From Paludisphaera mucosa (GTDB lineage Bacteria; Planctomycetota; Planctomycetia; Isosphaerales; Isosphaeraceae), in assembly GCF_029589435.1 (NCBI RefSeq), contig NZ_JARRAG010000002.1:3720001-3784000 (forward strand): a stretch of DNA of 64,000 nt, in the 5' to 3' direction. The notes beneath the pieces were generated by a model. That model saw only the letters and a list, made by a program, of their open reading frames with translations, searched no databases and had not been told where the DNA came from. Of this stretch, positions 62,588 through 64,000 are shown piece by piece. Every line of letters begins with the position of its first letter. Position 1 is the first letter of the stretch. Both the position numbers and the translations under genes were made by a program.

Positions 62588-64000
62588 ATGTGCGGCATCG
62601 CGGGCGCATTGGATTTACGGGGCCGGCGCGAGTTTCCGGCGGCTCGCCTGCTGGCGATGACCGCGGCGATCGCTCATCGCGGGCCGGAAGACGAGCAGGT
62701 CCACATCGAGCCCGGCGTCGCCCTGGGCGCGCGGCGGCTGGCCATCGTCGACCTGGCGGGCGGACGCCAGCCCCTCTGCAACGAGGACGGCACCGTCTGG
62801 GTCGCCCAGAACGGCGAGATCTTCGAGTACCCCGAGATCCAGCAGGAACTCCTGGCGCGGGGCCACACACTCTCCACCCGGTGCGACACCGAGCTGTGGG
62901 TCCACCTCTACGAGGACCTGGGCCGGGGGATGTTCGACAAGGCCCGCGGCCAGTACGCCGTGTCGCTCTGGGACCGCAAGGAGCGGGCCCTCTTCCTGGG
63001 CCGCGACCGGGTGGGCATTTGCCCGCTCTACTACGCCGAGGTCGACGGCTGGCTGCTCTGGGGCTCGGAGATCAAGGCGATCCTGGCCTCGGGGATGATC
63101 GACGCCCGCGCCGACCGGCGGGGGATCGACGTCTTCTTCAACACCTTCTGCGCCAGCACGTCGCGGACGTTCTTCGAGGGGATCAACATCCTCTCCCCCG
63201 GCCATTTCCTGGCCGTGAAGGACGGGCGGATCGAGACGATCCGCTACTGGGACCTCGACTTCCCCGACGCGGGCGACGAGCGGCGTCTGAAGGACCCGAC
63301 GCCCCTGATCGACGAGCTGGAGCACCTGATGCGCCAGGCCGTCGAGCGCCGCCTGCGGGGCGACGTGCCGGTGGTCAGCTACATCAGCGGCGGCCTCGAC
63401 TCGACGGTCGTCCTGGGGCTCAGCTCGCGGCAGCGGGGCTACGCGGTGCCGTCGTTCACCATCGGCCTGAACAAGGCCGGGCCCGACGAGCGCTCGCAGG
63501 CCGTCGAGTCGGCCGAGGCGCTGGGCTCGAAGCTGACGATGGTGACGATGGACCGGGCGGACATCATCAACGCCTACCCCGAGCTGATCCGCGCCGCCGA
63601 GGGGCCGGTGATGGATTCGTCGGCGGCCTGCCTGATGCGGCTGGCCAAAGCGGTCCACGACCAGGGCTACAAGGTCGCCCTCACCGGCGAGGGGGCCGAC
63701 GAGGCGCTCGCCGGCTATCCCTGGTTCAAGTCGCAGCAGGTGCGCAACGTCCTGCGGCGGACGGTCGGCAATTGGGCGCCCTCGAAGATCCGCGACGTCA
63801 TCGTCGGCTCGATGCACGGCGACCCGGCCCACCTGCCCCCGCGGCACGGCTTCCAGGGCGTCCGCACGGCGCAGCAGGACGTCTACGACCTGATGGGCCA
63901 GGCTCGCACGTTCCTCTACTCGGGCGCGATGTGGAGCGACCTCGGGGCCTATTCGGCCTACGACGACCTGGACATCAGCAACGAGCGGTTCACCCGCTGG
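62588..64000 (+). CDS. asnB: Asparagine synthase (glutamine-hydrolysing), C-terminus beyond window
   Basis: The frame begins MCGIAGALD at 62588, giving Cys2 as the N-terminal nucleophile after Met removal. The class II glutaminase domain is marked by HRGPEDE and QNGEIFEYPE, and the synthetase domain by SGGLDS (267-272), the ATP pyrophosphatase loop. Later, ALTGEGADEALAGYPWF matches the conserved EGADE block. The enzyme converts aspartate, ATP and glutamine to asparagine. The frame is open at the right edge, so 471 codons are visible, shorter than the usual complete enzyme of about 600 or more residues. In a genome with exported asparaginases it could feed asparagine metabolism, but the link is speculative. 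Confidence 0.93.
   Translation, partial: MCGIAGALDLRGRREFPAARLLAMTAAIAHRGPEDEQVHIEPGVALGARRLAIVDLAGGRQPLCNEDGTVWVAQNGEIFEYPEIQQELLARGHTLSTRCDTELWVHLYEDLGRGMFDKARGQYAVSLWDRKERALFLGRDRVGICPLYYAEVDGWLLWGSEIKAILASGMIDARADRRGIDVFFNTFCASTSRTFFEGINILSPGHFLAVKDGRIETIRYWDLDFPDAGDERRLKDPTPLIDELEHLMRQAVERRLRGDVPVVSYISGGLDSTVVLGLSSRQRGYAVPSFTIGLNKAGPDERSQAVESAEALGSKLTMVTMDRADIINAYPELIRAAEGPVMDSSAACLMRLAKAVHDQGYKVALTGEGADEALAGYPWFKSQQVRNVLRRTVGNWAPSKIRDVIVGSMHGDPAHLPPRHGFQGVRTAQQDVYDLMGQARTFLYSGAMWSDLGAYSAYDDLDISNERFTRW

Overview
The window is high-GC bacterial chromosome. It carries 49 protein genes (two cut by the window edges) and one tRNA gene. The gene content points to a planctomycete, most likely of the Isosphaeraceae type (Paludisphaera, Singulisphaera and relatives). 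Seven genes encode DUF1559 pseudopilin-like proteins with an N-terminal FTLIE helix and a C-terminal H-x9-DG motif, a hallmark expansion of Planctomycetota. Other fitting genes are a secreted sulfatase, a Tat-exported Gfo/Idh oxidoreductase, a secreted FAD oxidoreductase, a GH172/DUF2961 protein, a caspase-fold PDZ protein and many small lipoproteins. The genus is inferred from these families, not from a marker gene. I see no rRNA, CRISPR array, phage module or insertion sequence.

Layout. 1-9.7 kb: a lipoprotein gene (cut), a pseudouridine synthase, a Bcr/CflA drug exporter, the first DUF1559/small-lipoprotein pair, a radical SAM protein, a sulfatase and two tandemly duplicated membrane proteins. 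9.8-21.9 kb: signal peptide peptidase SppA, a small repeat-rich islet with an orphan gene (11.9-12.7 kb), then a minus-strand block (DUF202 protein, Pgi, SNF2 helicase with SWIM finger, Gfo/Idh oxidoreductase), a PI-PLC-like secreted enzyme and a caspase-like PDZ protein facing it. 22.3-25 kb: a secreted beta-sandwich protein and DeoC. 25-34 kb: the densest and most unusual part, with three DUF1559 genes, three lipoproteins, one anchored protein and two paralogous secreted glycosylasparaginase-like hydrolases. 34-46 kb: a secreted small protein, a Bax-inhibitor-1 protein, an orphan gene between degenerate repeats, an FAD oxidoreductase, tRNA-Leu(UAG), a secreted nitrilase-fold enzyme, a PAS histidine kinase and a 1214-residue AsmA-like protein. 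46.5-64 kb: a DUF1559/lipoprotein pair, a Wzz-like protein, trpB-trpA, two diverged DUF1559 genes flanking a GH172 protein, a DJ-1/PfpI protein, a zinc-ribbon protein, a beta-CASP nuclease, a conserved unknown, a rhomboid protease and the start of asnB.

How the parts relate. Most genes look monocistronic or in pairs, which is normal for planctomycetes. The recurrent theme is the cell surface: pseudopilin-like proteins are repeatedly paired with a short lipoprotein, and perfect GC-rich hairpins close or open several of these units. Two families of palindromic intergenic repeats are visible: three copies of a 60-65 bp element at 11.9-12.7 kb, and three copies of a 140-170 bp element at 42.2, 48.0 and 51.8 kb. 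My best candidates for under-described biology are the 25-34 kb pseudopilin/lipoprotein/asparaginase cluster, the caspase-PDZ protein next to the PI-PLC-like enzyme, and the two repeat families.
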